64,000 bases of DNA from Homalodisca vitripennis. Its lineage: Eukaryota; Arthropoda; Insecta; Hemiptera; Cicadellidae. The position numbers and the translations under genes were made by a program. Under the pieces are notes generated by a model. The model was not told the DNA's origin, searched no databases, and saw only the letters and a list, made by a program, of their open reading frames with translations. The stretch lies in the NCBI RefSeq assembly GCF_021130785.1, contig NW_025778018.1:1-64000 (forward strand), in the 5' to 3' direction. Below, piece after piece: positions 43,330 to 54,540 of the stretch; position 1 is the stretch's first letter, and each line of letters begins with the position of its first letter.

Positions 43330-43779
43330 ATGGAGGTGAACGTAAACTTCAGCAAAAATCAGAAAGAAAAAATAAAATCCGCTTTTAAGAAGAAAATACC
43401 CGTTAGTATTCAATTTAAAATAGATCAACTAAAAAATGGCGAAGATAAGATATTTTTAACAAATAGACAATACAATAAACTCGAAAAACATAAGAAAAAC
43501 AATAAAGGAACCAGAATAGAATTTTCTTATAATCAGTTGAAAGAACTTAAAAATGGTGGACTTTTGAAAGATTTATTAGATTTTGGAGAAAATATTCCAG
43601 TTGTTAAAAATGTTGTTCCTTATGTTCGTAAAGCTGCTCCAATCGTTAAAAAAGATGTGATTCCTATTGTTCGAAACATTTTAAATTGGTTAGATAAAGA
43701 GTTGGAAGATGTTACAGGATCTGGATTAGATGAAAAAACTTTGAATTACGTGAAATCAAACATTGAAAAAAAAATTTAA
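43330..43779 (+). CDS. Small basic virion protein (copy 2)
   Basis: A 149-residue counterpart of 27876-28334. The A-run near the end has 9 A instead of 10, so the frame stops at TAA immediately inside the former slippery region (ends IEKKI). The in-phase heptamer of copy 1 is thereby lost. Confidence 0.8.
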   Translation: MEVNVNFSKNQKEKIKSAFKKKIPVSIQFKIDQLKNGEDKIFLTNRQYNKLEKHKKNNKGTRIEFSYNQLKELKNGGLLKDLLDFGENIPVVKNVVPYVRKAAPIVKKDVIPIVRNILNWLDKELEDVTGSGLDEKTLNYVKSNIEKKI

Positions 43780-43843
43780 ACCTTTAACATTCGGGGAATT
43801 GGAAGAAATCTGCAAAAATATTAAACATTTTAGAGGAATCTTC

Positions 43844-44194
43844 ATGAGAGATACATTACCTGAAAAAGTTAAGAAATTCGAATGTGGAATTGTGAATTTA
43901 GACTCGATTATGGGAAGTGGAACACATTGGATTTGCTATTATAAAAATGATAAGATTGCGTTTTATTTTGATTCGTATGGAAGAATTGAGGACAAACCAC
44001 CTATAGAATTGATTAAATATTTGAAAAAATCAAGCGTTTACTACAATGATTCTCAGATTCAAGACTATAAAGATCCCCCAATTTGTGGTCATTTATGTGT
44101 TTTTGTGTTGAATGAACTGAGTGATGGTAAAGATTTTAAAGAAGTTGTTAACAAATTATTGCTTAATAAATATGGATTCACAAAATATTTTTGA
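43844..44194 (+). CDS. Adenain-like maturation cysteine protease (copy 2)
   Basis: Counterpart of 28346-28741 with the same His (GTHW), Asp (FDSYG), Gln and Cys (PICGHLC) residues. I give the first ATG (43844); the frame is open further upstream to a TTG at 43763, with the conserved LTFGELEEIC segment between. As in copy 1, no ATG precedes that segment. Confidence 0.88.
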   Translation: MRDTLPEKVKKFECGIVNLDSIMGSGTHWICYYKNDKIAFYFDSYGRIEDKPPIELIKYLKKSSVYYNDSQIQDYKDPPICGHLCVFVLNELSDGKDFKEVVNKLLLNKYGFTKYF

Positions 44195-45168
44195 CGTATT
44201 TGGAACACAAATTATTCAAAATGTAGATAATAGTTTGAATTTTGATAGTTTGAGGAATGAGTTTGATAACAAATTAGAAAGTTTATTACAAAACCTTCCA
44301 GATTCAGATATGTTTGCTGTCGAGATTGAAGATTTTAAAGCAGAATACGATAACAAACTTGCAAATTTCATGAGTTCAAATGAAGTTGCTGATAAAATAA
44401 AAACATTGGAAAAAGAAGTTGATGATGGTGTAAAAAAAATTATTTACCAATTTAATGTCTCATATCGAAAAAGCTGATAAAATTACTGAAGCGATCAAAG
44501 TTGAAAAGAATTATGTTAGTTTGGCTAATAAAAAAAGAATTGTCGGTGTTCGACCTGGTATTGACAAACATGATGTTGTTGTTAAAGAACAAATTTTAAA
44601 ACCTCTAAAATTATCAGAAAACATCGATATTGTTGATTTACATGATCCGAATGTTAAAAATGCCTTAGATTTTAAAGGAAAAAGAATTAGCAGTGTTAGT
44701 AAAGGAATTAATCCATTTGATGTTGTTGTAATGATTCAATTAGAAGATCCTATTAAAATGTTTAATGAACTAAAACAAAATTATGAGAATCATAAACAGC
44801 ATGTTAAAGATTTTACAACAGAAGTCTATGAAAAACTTGATGAAAGAAGTAAAAGATCAGTAGACGATGTTGGTGAATTACTTGATAAAGTAAATAAACT
44901 AGAAGAAAACTTTAATACATATAAAAATAATGTTAATGAATTAGTTGGTGAAGTAATTAACAAAATTCTGGAAAATTTTGATACACGTTTCAATGAGAAA
45001 GTAACACATAATAATGAATTACTTAAAAGAATAGATGATCAATACTCTTTATATCTCGATAAAGTAAATAAACTAGAAGAAAACTTTAATAAATTTAAAG
45101 AAGATGTTAATAAATCTTTTGAAAACATTGATAACAGATTTAATGGATTAGGCGGCTATGATGACTAA
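44172..45168 (+). pseudogene. Fibre/spike-like coiled-coil protein, frameshifted (copy 2)
   Basis: Starts at the ATG at 44172 in AATAAATATGG. An extra A in the run near 44432-44440 shifts the frame after about 88 codons, and coding sense resumes in another frame to 45168. The two KRI-type repeats are kept. From the KLDERSKRS segment the coiled coil differs from copy 1 (LLDKVNKLEENFNTYKNNV and a distinct FDTRFNEKV unit) and is shorter; the last 40 residues match again. Confidence 0.85.
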
Positions 45169-45182
45169 TTTTCCTTATATAA

Positions 45183-45326
45183 ATGGCGCTCGTATATTGT
45201 GTGAGATGTAAAGAAAAAACTGCAACAAATGATAAAAAATACTATGCAAACATCAATGGAGTTAAGAGAATTTCTGGAAAATGTGCTGAATGTAACGCTA
45301 AAAAGAGCCAATTTATAAAAACTTGA
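45183..45326 (+). CDS. 47-aa zinc-ribbon protein, DUF5679/pX-like (copy 2)
   Basis: Same four-cysteine pattern (CVRC ... CAEC ... KSQFIK) as 29867-30010, with Ile-to-Val and Ile-to-Lys changes only. The frame is intact and the start is in TATATAAATGG. Confidence 0.8.
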   Translation: MALVYCVRCKEKTATNDKKYYANINGVKRISGKCAECNAKKSQFIKT

Positions 45327-45353
45327 TTTGAAATTTTTTCCTAATAAATAGAG

Positions 45354-45752
45354 ATGGCGGGACATTACAGTGCTTTCGATCTTTTTATAATGCAACACGA
45401 AAGAGATTTGAAAAAAGAACATTGGGATGACATTTCTTAAAAATATGAATTATCCGAAGATATGATGAGATTATACGTAAACAAATTGAATTGGTATAAC
45501 ATTGCAAAATATCAAACTCTGTCCCCAGAGTTCATTCAAGAAAATATACACTATCAATTAAAAGATCATATGTCTGTTCTTTGTCTCCATCAACACTTGA
45601 GTATAAAGTTTTTGGATGAAAATAAAGATACAGTGGATTGGAACAATATTATAGATAGCGGTTACTATCCTGTGCAAATTTTATTGAAATATGTGACCGA
45701 GATCGCAAAATTTAAGGAAGAGAATCCTGAATATGACGAAGTAGATCATTAA
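45354..45752 (+). pseudogene. 132-aa repeat protein, nonsense mutation (copy 2)
   Basis: Counterpart of 30039-30437. CAA at codon 29 has become TAA (45438-45440). The remaining codons are open, and an internal ATG follows at 45462. Confidence 0.85.
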
Positions 45753-45876
45753 AAATGACTCTAATCTTTTTAATTATTTTACTAAAATTTATATCTTTTC
45801 TTATAAAAACGTACATTAGATCGATGAAAAAATGATATCTTTCTTATACATGATGTTTTAAAATTTGTCTTATTAA

Positions 45877-47070
45877 ATGGCGGACTACAGAAAATATGCT
45901 AGTGATATTGAAAGGGCGGAGTTTAAAAATTTCTATCCAATTAGTAAACAACATTTGAATGAACCGAATAAAAGAACTGAGTTTAATATTGATTTTGGAG
46001 ATAATTTTTGCTCGTCTAACTTCCAGTTTTATATTTCTGGAACTTTAACAAAACAAGATGGTCAAGCATATCTTGGAACTGATAATGTTAGATTAATCGA
46101 TAATTTTATACCGTTTTTATTTTCTAAGATTGAAGTAAGAAAACACAATAAATTGATAGAAGAAGTCGAAAACTGTGGTCAATTAAGCACTATTAAAGGA
46201 ACTATTTCGTATTCAAAAAGTGATGTTATTTCTCAAACTTCTAATGGCTTTGAATCAGATTTTAAATTTGGTGTTTTTGAAGCAGCTGGAAATTTATCTC
46301 ATTTTGGATTAGGATTTTTTGAAAATGTTACTATTCCGATCTATAAAAGAGGATTTTATCTAAGTTTTATAAGAGCAGAAGACGATGATGTGATTCTGAA
46401 GACTGCAACTGCAAATGTTATGCCTGTTGATGGAAAAATAACAATTACAGATTTTTTTATTAGAGTTCCAATGATTGATTATAAAATCACGAGTAAAATA
46501 AGGTTGATTGATGAAATTACAAAAAGTCAAAACATTATGTTTAATTTTCTAGATTGGCAATGTATTGAACAAAAAGGTATTTCCGGAACAACTTATTCGT
46601 TCGATATCACAAATATTTATAGAAATATCTTCAATCCCAAGTTCGTTATCATAGGTTTTCAAACAGATAGACAGAATAATCAAGAAAAAAATCCTTCAAA
46701 GTTTGATAGTTTGGATGTAAAAAATATCAGAGTAAAATTGAACGGTTCTTATTATCCAGATGAATTACAAAATTTAAACATTTCCGGAGGTCTTTTCAGA
46801 ATCATGTATCAGATGTATCAAGATTTTAAGAAAGTTTACTGTAATAATAAGGAAATGTATTACAATCCTAAAGAATTTTTAGCGAATAGACCTATTTATG
46901 TCATTGATACAACAAAGAGTTTGACAAATATTTCTGGTTCAAAGAACGATATAATTATCAATATGGATTTTCAAAAAGCTGTTACAAACTCGACATGTTA
47001 TGTGGTTGTGGTTTCTGAGAAATTTTTAGCCTATGATGTGATTAAGAACGATATTAGAGAAATTCAGTAA
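45877..47070 (+). CDS. MCP: Major capsid protein, double jelly-roll hexon type (copy 2)
   Basis: 397 residues, nearly identical to 30559-31752 (Gly-to-Arg in IYKRGFY, Gly-to-Ala in TATANV, Gly-to-Asp in FQTDRQ). The frame is intact and the start is in CTTATTAAATGG. Confidence 0.85.
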   Translation: MADYRKYASDIERAEFKNFYPISKQHLNEPNKRTEFNIDFGDNFCSSNFQFYISGTLTKQDGQAYLGTDNVRLIDNFIPFLFSKIEVRKHNKLIEEVENCGQLSTIKGTISYSKSDVISQTSNGFESDFKFGVFEAAGNLSHFGLGFFENVTIPIYKRGFYLSFIRAEDDDVILKTATANVMPVDGKITITDFFIRVPMIDYKITSKIRLIDEITKSQNIMFNFLDWQCIEQKGISGTTYSFDITNIYRNIFNPKFVIIGFQTDRQNNQEKNPSKFDSLDVKNIRVKLNGSYYPDELQNLNISGGLFRIMYQMYQDFKKVYCNNKEMYYNPKEFLANRPIYVIDTTKSLTNISGSKNDIIINMDFQKAVTNSTCYVVVVSEKFLAYDVIKNDIREIQ

Positions 47071-48371
47071 AAATCGCGTTATTCGTCGGATAGTTTTAAA
47101 ACTTTACAGAATTGTTAAAGACATTGATAAAAGTATTCATTTTAAATTGCAGTAAAAAACTTTGAAAAATAGTGATGATATTAGGAAAAAACTATTTCAA
47201 GGTCATGGACCGGAAGTGATGATTTTAAAAAATACTTTAATATTTACTGATCCTATATACCAAATTTCATCAAAAAAGCTCCAATAGTTCTCGAGATATA
47301 AGAGTTTAAAGATAAGGGATGATTGGGGTAGATTTTGAAAATTTTGTTATTTTCATGAAATTTTAAGTTGAACTCGCTTGTTTTTGAAGTTTCAGATTTT
47401 TCCGATAAAATTTTTTATTTTTCTTTGAATATTAAGAAATAGGGGATGATTTCACCCTTATGGATAAGTTAAGTCGAAAGAGTTAAGTATTTACTATATG
47501 TGTACCAAATTTCATTAAAATCGGTTGAGTGGTTTTTTAACAACAAGGTTTGAAATAAATATTGATATTCACTTATTTAATATACATTGGAAACTATAAC
47601 AGTTCTAATATCGATTGTAACCATCGATTTTTATTATCGATAAAACTTCGATATTCATAATCGTTTATCGCACGGAAAAAATTTTCATCATGGGCGTTGG
47701 CCACGTATAGTCAGTCATGCTTGATCCTCCTCTATTTTAACGAAATTTAACAAGGTATATCATCAATTAGAAGATTCTAATGTATTTGCAAGTTGAAGAA
47801 AGAAGATATAGACTTTATATGAAGTAAGAAGATTGTGTGATGTTCTGTGTTTCTTGTTAAAAGTGAAGTGAAGTGTTCCACTGGGCGTTGCCATTCATAG
47901 TGTTATTATATTTTATAAGTTACTTTTATATTTGGGACTCGAAGAAAGACGTTACAAGAAGATTGTGAATTTGTGTAGACATTCTAAACTGTGATAAAAC
48001 ATTGTGTGAAAATAGTGATGTAAAGTGTTCATTTGTAATACAGAATTAAGTGTTTTTACAGTGATTTCATTGTCTCACACGGCGTGAGAAAAGCAAGGTC
48101 ATTGTTTGGTGTCACTACTGTCCTTGTACCACACACGGCGTGTGCAAAGCAAGGTCAAGCGTTAGTGACACAAACGCCTCTCACATGTTTCAATAAAATG
48201 AGATTCGAGGTCAAGCGTTAGTGGTACAAACGCTCACAGCAGACGTCACAAATCTACAGTTGATTGAAATAAAATATATGATACCTTTCTTCTTCTCCCA
48301 TTCCCAATTTCTTAGAAGTTAAGTAGATATCGCAAAAACACGCACACTAACAACACTCATTTTGTATGTCT
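47071..48371. other. Conserved non-coding block (copy 2)
   Basis: Nearly identical to 31753-33044, including the TATCGATA octamer near 47636 and both ACGGC-loop hairpins. There is one small insertion (GATGTAAAGT near 48018) and a few substitutions. Confidence 0.7.
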
Positions 48372-48617
48372 TTAACAATAATTGATGATGTTCATATTAT
48401 TCTCTTTCATTCCTTCTAAAACTTCAAAAATATACTCTTTCGCCACTGAAAAATCCCGATTTCTTCCGGAATAATCTTTGTAATCGTACACATAATATCC
48501 TAAATAGTTGTACAGTAGAATGAAATTATTTCTATTTATCTCTGTTGTAGAAATGTAAACACAAACATTTGCGCTGAAAAATTTATATCTCGGCAGACTT
48601 AGTTCCATAATCTCCAT
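48372..48617 (-). CDS. Conserved 81-aa protein of unknown function (copy 2)
   Basis: Open counterpart of 33045-33290, with Tyr-to-Ser and a few changes in the DFSVAKEY region. The start is in TTATAAATGG. Confidence 0.65.
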   Translation of the reverse strand: MEIMELSLPRYKFFSANVCVYISTTEINRNNFILLYNYLGYYVYDYKDYSGRNRDFSVAKEYIFEVLEGMKENNMNIINYC

Positions 48618-48641
48618 TTATAAAAAAATCTTTTTGTTTAA

Positions 48642-49148
48642 ATGGAAGAGTATAATGCCAACTGTTACAAGTGTTATAATAGAGGAGAAATTATTGATAA
48701 AAGATTAGTTTGTAGAGATTGTAATTTAATTTTGTACGAAAGACCTAAACCTAAGAAATTTCGAAATAAACTAACACATTTGAATAATCTGCTTACAAAA
48801 TTGCAATATGGAGACAAGAAGCAAACAAAATTTGTTACAGAATTTAGAAAACAGAATAAAAATTTTTACTTATCTCTTGGAACCATTGACAAAATTATTT
48901 TCCTTTTCAAAGAATACATTAGGTTTGTTGGTTTAAATACACACGTTTATTATGAAAAGATATTACCTGTATTTTTTCATTATCTGGATGTTGAATTTGT
49001 CTACGATTTTAAGCCAGAAATCCTCGATGATTTTATAGTACACTTGGAAAAGATAAATAATAAACCTCGTGAAAAGAATGTGGTTTTACTCACATTCTCC
49101 CCGACTTCTCGAGTGATTGTTAGCAAATTCCATCATTTCCGTTTATAA
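48642..49148 (+). CDS. VLTF3-like zinc-ribbon protein (copy 2)
   Basis: 168 residues, one fewer than 33315-33824 owing to loss of a Tyr codon beside the ribbon. All four ribbon cysteines (CYKC ... VCRDC) are kept, as are the HLNNLLTKLQ and THVYYEKILP boxes. A short segment near the end (KINNKPREKNV) differs. Confidence 0.5.
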   Translation: MEEYNANCYKCYNRGEIIDKRLVCRDCNLILYERPKPKKFRNKLTHLNNLLTKLQYGDKKQTKFVTEFRKQNKNFYLSLGTIDKIIFLFKEYIRFVGLNTHVYYEKILPVFFHYLDVEFVYDFKPEILDDFIVHLEKINNKPREKNVVLLTFSPTSRVIVSKFHHFRL

Positions 49149-49179
49149 GTTTTAATTTATAGTTTATTCGTAGCAGACC

Positions 49180-49362
49180 AATAGATTGATTCTAAGGGGA
49201 TTTTACATTAAAACTGCTCAAGAAAGTAGAAGCAAACAGCTATAGATTCGGTAATTTTTCATTCGTGAGTTACAGATTCGTTTATTGTCCTTTAAACAGT
49301 ATTTTCCCTTGATTTACTGTCTGTCCCAAAAGTGGTCTAGAATCGGCATATTCATATCTACT
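49180..49362 (-). repeat. Right terminal inverted repeat of copy 2
   Basis: It ends CATATCTACT at 49362. Its outer 85 bp, read as complement, match the outer unit at 17002-17090 (AAATCAAGGGAAAATACTGT, then TTTAAAGGACAATAAACG) better than its own left end. The inner part is more diverged. Confidence 0.85.

Positions 49363-49434
<72 letters not shown>
49363..49434. repeat. (TG)n microsatellite, right part of the target locus
   Basis: TATGTG target duplication (49363-49368) running into about 34 TG units and ending TACACACTC. Confidence 0.95.
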
Positions 49435-49437
<3 letters not shown>

Positions 49438-52400
49438 ACACTCTGTTTATCTAAAAAAAACAAGAAAAATCATACGTCTTGAGGATAATAATAAATATTA
49501 TAGACATTTTATAGGTTAATATGTGGTCTAAACATAAAATATCATTTATCTAAGCTTGTATGAAAAAAATCGGTTTTTACAGCATTAAGAATGTTGTTTT
49601 CATGAAAATATGTTAGGAAAAAAATATGACTTGCATCAAGAAATATTTTAAATACCGCATTTGTACCATATTATAACTGAAAATGTAATCGGGCTGGATA
49701 GGTTTTAACTAAAATGCGTGTATTTTTCATGAACATTTTCAGTGAAAGTATGGAGCACAAATTAAAAACATGTGAACTTATATATGTTTAAATGAGAAGA
49801 TTATAAAATACAAGTGGTTTAATCAGAACAAAAGCAGTTGACGTATATGATGATTTTAACATGGATTGTATTAATATGTTTTAATTCGTAAGTTAAAAAT
49901 GTTAAACGTTGATCGTCCTTACTTTTTAAAATAAAAAAACATGCTAATATTTCTCAATATAGGCCATCTGAAATTTTTGTCATGGTATTTTATGATCAAT
50001 TTGATTTAAAATGCTATTTAAAGACTTTTATCATTGGTTATTACTAACTACTCGTTTAGAGTTGTAATTATTTCAATTAATGTTTCCAAACTTTACAATG
50101 ATTATATTTAAGTTCTCCGTTGTATAAATAGTCTTAGTTATCTCAAGAAGTTTCTATTTATCTAAATTTTGAAGGTTGATTTTTAAAATAAACCATAAAG
50201 TACGTACCACCCTCATTAACAAATTTTCATTACTACTTAGTTTAAACTATACAATAAAAACCTCATTAATATCACCAAGTATAAAGAATTATAATATTAT
50301 TAAATAACAGTTATTTGAAACACTAACTTATTATGATTTCTTTCCAATGTTTGATGTATTCAGTTAAAGTAAAATACTTATAATCCAACTGGTTAACTTC
50401 TCATATTTTACCTCGTCTATGTAAAATTGTGAAATTGGAGCAAAGGAAACTAGAAAGGAAAACAAAACTGTGAAGTTTATAAGAAAGAGGTAACAAGACG
50501 TTTCACCAATGTAATAACGAACATATTCTAGACAAGCAGATACAAGATCAGCCCTCAGCCGAGCTTTGTCACACTGGGCGGATGGACTAAACAAGACTTG
50601 ATAAGATCTATTATTGTTGGTAACTAACACAATCTTTCATTACGGCAATGAATTATATTACTAATTAATAATTACTATAATTACGTAATTATTATTATTT
50701 TATTATTGTTATTTGTATTTGTAAATTATATTAAAAAATATTGCACGTAAGTGGAGTGCCAATGCCACAAGACCGCAACGATAAGTTAATGTCATGAAGC
50801 ACTAACACTATTAGACATACAGCTTTGGAAACTTTTTTTAAGAGTTTATCATTTATTTTCGTGCACAAGTTTTTAGTACAAGAACAAATATTTAAATTAT
50901 TTTGTTTACAAAGATACCAATTTACTTAAGAATTTTAGAATGTTTTTCTAAATATATAATGAAATATTCTTAAATATCCTTGTTGGAAACTACATAGTAC
51001 TGTTATGAACTTACCCTGTATAAATTTGGTAAAGCTACCAGATATGGTTACTGAAATATACAACCTCAAAATCTAAGAATACGAACTTACGTGAAATCAA
51101 CGAAAAGTATGAGTAACAAATTTAGGTCAGTGAGACTCACCATTTAATGGCCAATAACTGAATATGATTGATTATCTGGATATCCTACCTCAAGATATTA
51201 GTCCTCGAGCTTATTGTTTAGGTTCTGCTTTGTTCGATTTTTTATCGTTTCTATTGCTTAGTGTCAGCGTTGCATATATGAAAGAAAATTGCGTTTTGTT
51301 TTTTTAAATATAAATTTTATACAACTTTATATTTTGTACAAAATCCTTAATTGAAGAACAACGCAGCATCTTGTACTACGAACCCTTTAGTTTAGCAAAA
51401 AATGTACATTCACAAGAAACCAAATTAGTTTGATCAGAGATTCGTTAGGATTTAGTTTTTCCTGCTAGATATTTTCTCAATAACTCAGGATCGCGGCCTT
51501 TTAGGAATTATAAAAGGGGTTTACACAAATATAAAAACTATTTCAATTTGCCTTGATCCATTTAATTTTACATATCACTTATCTATATATACACACATTG
51601 AAGTTATAAGGCAGTAGTAGGATCACTTATTTATACATTCAAACTTTCAAGTGTAAAGCAAATTCATTTAGGGACCAAGAGCTAAGTAGCACAACGTATG
51701 TGGCACATTGTAACATTTCCTATAATAGATAGCTCTTAAAATTTACTAGAGAAATTTATCAATGTTAGACTACTGTAAAGAAACATTAGGCAGGACAGTG
51801 ACAAAGTAAGTTGTGAAGTTTATATATTAAAATGCAAATGAGATTTCCTTCCAGATTACAATCCAAGCCAGATAGGCAGGGGATAAACAAGTCAGATACA
51901 ATGAAATAATGAATTACATAATAGAACCTGGTCTTGTATTATAAACATTTATAATTTCTAAAATGAATTATAAAACATATTAAAATCTAAAATAATAAAA
52001 TATACCAGTCATTTCCTTATATTCATATTATATTTTGTATAAACACGGGTTTATAATTATATCCTATGATCCAAATATACTTATTGTTGATCAATAAAAC
52101 TATGAGTAACATCGCGAGTTATGGGGGGGGGGGGTTTATGCGAGCATAAAAATCATTTTATGGTATTCAATAGAAGATAATATTTCACGTTTATTAAAAG
52201 TCAACACTGAATATTCAAACATTACTTGAACTGCACACAGATAACATGCACTGAAAATGAAATCACAATAATAGTTTCGTGGATTAAGAGGTATAAGTAT
52301 GTGTTAGTATGTCGTGTGATGCAAGATATAGTAGCGTAAAATAAAAATACACATACCTATAATATTGAGTTACATGAAACTAATATGTATTGATCTGCTA

Positions 52401-53860
52401 ATGGAGTCTCGAACAGACTATATATTTTTTAATGATTAAAAATAAAGCAATAACAATTAGTACACCATTATCTGGCCAGGTCCAGTATCCAATACACTAA
52501 TGGTAAACTATAAAGGTAATCGAGTAAATAATGTATTGATTGGGAAGAGAAGTTAGCAAACAAAAATTAAATTGTAAATAAATTTGTATATTAGTGATTG
52601 ACAATAAATTATAGTAAGATATTAGCGTTATATTATATGACTAGTGTATAAGGTAATGACAAGTAATGAAATAAAGTGGTAACTTTCGTTACCAAAAAGT
52701 AAAATGTAGCTTATTAAAAAAGTGCATACTATGACGAGTTGGTTGGACTTATCTAATGCACAATTTTCTTAATTTTACATTTAATGTAGACAATGGCAAA
52801 TAGAAACATTTCTCTGACTCAGTTTGAAGCATGTGGGTGTCATGTAAAACATAAAAACTGATGATGAATTTTTTTCATAACTTTACTTTTGCTCTCTGTG
52901 GAACTATAAACTGTATAAGAGTGTTCTCTGAGTGTGAAGTCCCACCACTGGATAAAGTGGATCTATAGTGGAACTTCCTCAACGGAATAGTGAAGGATCA
53001 GGACTACTGATTAGCTAGTGGTATGTCTATGGTAAAATGTGCTAACACTGCTGTTGTGGGTTATATAGATAAAACAATGAGTAAATTTCAATTTTATATT
53101 AATACAAATAATTAAAAGTGTGACATGTACTTACAAATAGATACAAATATCGTTGACTAACTAAGTTGACTTTCCCTATAAGTATATTGTTTTGGATGAT
53201 TAAAACTTACCAATCGCAGGCCAATTCTAAAAATATTACTTCAAAGATTCCAACAATTGAATGAAGAATTTCGTCGCCAGCAATTTAGAGCTCCAAGGGG
53301 AATTAGACGGACGTAAAAACAGACCACATCATAGACCTACTCGTCGTTAGTACAAGAGGCTGAACTCCAAAATTTACCAGAGATCTTTTTTCAAGAACTG
53401 GCTCTCTCTCTTATATAAAAACATAATATACGTTATTGAATTATTATAAGTATTCTCTTAAATCCTACATTGTATTCATGGAAACTTGTGCAACTTAGTT
53501 GATTGTTGTTCAGCTGTGTCATTCAAAATGTTTACTGTTTATGTGGCAAATTGAACGCCATAACCTGTTCGAGAGGCATTTTTATTGTTTCACTCAATCT
53601 TATATTAAACAAATAACCAAATACCATGGTTTCCACTAGCATGCTTTATCGTGCCAATAAGTTTTTACTTAACTTTAAATGGTATATACGTAACTTTGTA
53701 ACGTAGGTTCTGAGAGCTTTGCCGGAGAACAGTTAAGAGTTTAGAGTGAACTTGACTTGTAATATTGTAAGATAAGACTATGCGTCCCAGTTTTGTTTTT
53801 AATATAGTTGCTTACGGGAAGAAGGATGTCGCTGGCATTGGCCGGGGTAGGTCGTAAAGG
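49435..53860. other. AT-rich non-coding host DNA
   Basis: No gene recognised. It contains a repeat at 50500-50645 related to 7555-7690 and a run of 12 G at 52123-52134. Confidence 0.55.
50500..50645 (+). repeat. Dispersed repeat family B, copy 2
   Basis: Shares GAACATATTCTAGACA, CTGGGCGGATG and TAACACAATCT with 7555-7690, but has about 25 bp of extra sequence between the first two blocks. Confidence 0.5.
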
Positions 53861-54540
53861 AAGTTAGTATCTGTAGTGTTACATTTAATATCAAACCAAA
53901 TCAAATCTTCTTTATTGCGAAGACAATATTTACATTTTATGGCAAACGTAATGGGGTTTTTAAAATTTCTAACATTCATACAACAATACACACTCACACA
54001 TACAATTTTACAGTTACGCCTCTTTCATCCATCACCAATGCTACCCACTTAGTACAGCGGAGTCAGTCTTCTAATTTTGCTGTCTCCCAGTCGAATGCCA
54101 AAAACTCACCTGCATTATAGAATGCTTGTGACACCAATAGGCGTTTAAGGCGAGTCTTTAACGCCTTAGACGTTGGGGCATCTTTAATTTAATTGGGCAG
54201 TCTGTTGCCTGCGAGGGCAGGCGTTCATAAACCACCGTTCTGTGTCTCCCAGTTCGGTAGTTAGCACTCCCACGTGTCTCATACATGTGTATATCTCGGC
54301 CTCTGGTTAAGGCAAATTTACTCATACAAAAAAAAGTTGTTTCCAAAATGTAGAGGCACATCAGAGTCAACAGCTGCAATTTATTGAAAGCTTCCCTGCA
54401 CCCATATTTCTTATGTATTGTTAGGACGAATTTTGTTTTTACATGTATAAATTTAAAAACGTGCGATCCTGATGCGTTTTTCAAAGGAGGGTAATTTATC
54501 CAGTACATTAAAGAGATAAATATCCAGGAGGGTAATTTGT
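53861..54540 (-). mobile_element. 3' fragment of a non-LTR (LINE, jockey/CR1-like) retrotransposon
   Basis: On the minus strand, 54508-54158 reads as the C-terminal part of a LINE reverse transcriptase. It has a MCLYILETTFF segment, then DIHMYETRGSANYRTGRHRT, then ERLPSQATD, the usual order after the RT core (Tyr-Ile-x-Glu, H-x-Y-x-T-R, then R-H). The frame is broken near 54180 and the sense continues to about 54030 with LKTRLKRLLVSQAFYN-type residues. The RT catalytic core, endonuclease and ORF1 are absent, as expected from 5' truncation. Family assignment is from recall. Confidence 0.65.

Larger units (their letters stand above)
34114..49362 (+). mobile_element. Polinton/Maverick (adintovirus-type) element, copy 2, integrase-deleted
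   Basis: A 15.2-kb element in the same orientation as copy 1 and nearly identical over most genes. It starts AGTAGATATGAATATGCCGG and ends with its complement, flanked by TATGTG on both sides. Relative to copy 1 it lacks the integrase and one zinc-finger gene. It has a frameshift near the polymerase N-terminus, stop codons in the penton and 132-aa genes, and a frameshift in the fibre gene. Its ATPase, PLA2-domain protein, small basic protein, capsid and late-factor-like genes are open. It cannot integrate by itself as it stands. Confidence 0.95.

Noticed and set aside
16972..49434. Single dimeric or composite element instead of two insertions
   Set aside because: The spacer is microsatellite DNA and each copy has its own matching 6-bp flank. 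The shared outer ends keep some doubt, which is recorded as a finding.
49285..49482. 65-codon frame over the TG microsatellite
   Set aside because: Repeat artefact overlapping the element's terminal repeat.
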